Positions 12,523 to 12,785 of a stretch of 12,785 nucleotides of DNA are shown piece after piece. The notes below the pieces were generated by a model. The model ran no database searches and had not been told where the DNA came from. It worked only from the letters and a program-made list of their open reading frames with translations. The stretch covers positions 1-12,785 of the forward strand of contig JALFHA010000304.1 of assembly GCA_022776785.1 (NCBI GenBank), given 5' to 3'. Within the stretch, counting starts at the first letter, position 1. Each line of letters opens with the position of its first letter. The translations under genes were made by a program, and so were the position numbers. This stretch comes from Clostridiales bacterium (lineage in GTDB: Bacteria > Bacillota > Clostridia > Christensenellales > Aristaeellaceae).

Positions 12523-12785
12523 ATGACAGGAGAGAACAAGGGACTTTCGGGAACGGCGCTCAAGGCGATTGCGGCGGGGTGTATGCTGCTTGACCATATC
12601 GCATACTTCTTTGGCTTCACGGGCGCTATCCCTGCTGTGTTTGCCATGCTGGGACGGCTTGCTGCGCCGCTGTTCCTGTTTTGTCTGGCAGAGGGCTTCG
12701 CGCACACGCACGACAGGCGGCGCTACTTTCTGCGCATCTATGCGATGGCGGCAGCGATGGGTGCGCTCTATTTTGCGATGGCGTA
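12523..12785 (+). CDS. TraX family membrane protein, N-terminal part (runs off window)
   Basis: The first 87 residues are present and the frame is open to the window edge. The sequence shows the TraX family pattern: LKAIAAGCMLLDHIAYFF (13-30, with D24-H25 in the first helix), then an FAMLGRLAAPLFLFCLAEGF segment (40-59), HTHDRRRYFLRIY (61-73) and a third hydrophobic helix. TraX was first known from F-plasmid pilin acetylation, but the family is widespread on chromosomes of Bacillota, where its role is unknown, possibly acyl transfer in the membrane. The ATG at 12523 follows GGAAAGGAAGAG. A weak -10 (TATCAT, 12475-12480) lies upstream without a good -35. It is divergent from the Fe-S scaffold operon. 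Confidence 0.88.
   Translation, partial: MTGENKGLSGTALKAIAAGCMLLDHIAYFFGFTGAIPAVFAMLGRLAAPLFLFCLAEGFAHTHDRRRYFLRIYAMAAAMGALYFAMA

Overview
The window reads as a moderately GC-rich member of the Bacillota (class Clostridia), possibly a gut Christensenellales-like lineage; the order-level placement is a weak inference. The basis is strong AGGAGG-type ribosome binding sites before nearly every gene, sigma-A promoters close to TTGACA-N17-TATAAT, a tRNA with an encoded CCA, and the pairing of a GGGtGRT protein with a NifU/IscU-like scaffold. I see no insertion sequence, CRISPR array, prophage or rRNA. It looks like ordinary chromosome made of many short transcription units.

Layout. 1-1449 (minus): a LytTR response regulator and a GHKL/AgrC-type sensor kinase, joined by an ATGA overlap; the kinase runs off the left edge just before its expected H-box. 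1549-1728 (minus): a stand-alone tRNA-Asn(GTT) unit with a consensus promoter and a terminator. 1785-2161 (minus): rpsT (ribosomal protein S20) with a TTG start, promoter and terminator. 2216-3309 (minus): a CaCA-family Ca2+/Na+ antiporter, divergent from a PHP-domain phosphoesterase (3438-4313, plus). 4408-6201 (plus): a three-domain Xaa-Pro aminopeptidase with its own promoter. 6311-6813 (plus): a heptad-repeat coiled-coil protein with promoter and terminator. 6870-8058 (plus): a DUF523 protein overlapping a TrmN6-type methyltransferase. 8055-8876 (minus): a membrane protein with a degenerate Mrr-like nuclease fold, convergent with the methyltransferase and sharing a CTAG stop. 9051-10473 (minus): a TetR regulator and a 7-TM membrane protein. 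10530-12379 (minus): an Fe-S scaffold protein and a GGGtGRT protein in an operon. 12523-end (plus): the start of a TraX-family membrane protein.

The two most interesting signals are regulatory. An identical 14-base element containing the inverted repeat TGAAC-GGT-GTTCA lies on the tetR promoter and again upstream of the 7-TM gene, which suggests a self-contained TetR switch controlling an uncharacterised membrane protein. The Fe-S scaffold/GGGtGRT operon carries two exact 12-base direct repeats 23 bases apart, one over the -10 box and one at the expected transcription start. They look like a tandem operator for a module of unknown function. Several small proteins (7-TM, coiled coil, Mrr-like membrane protein, DUF523, GGGtGRT) have no assigned role.
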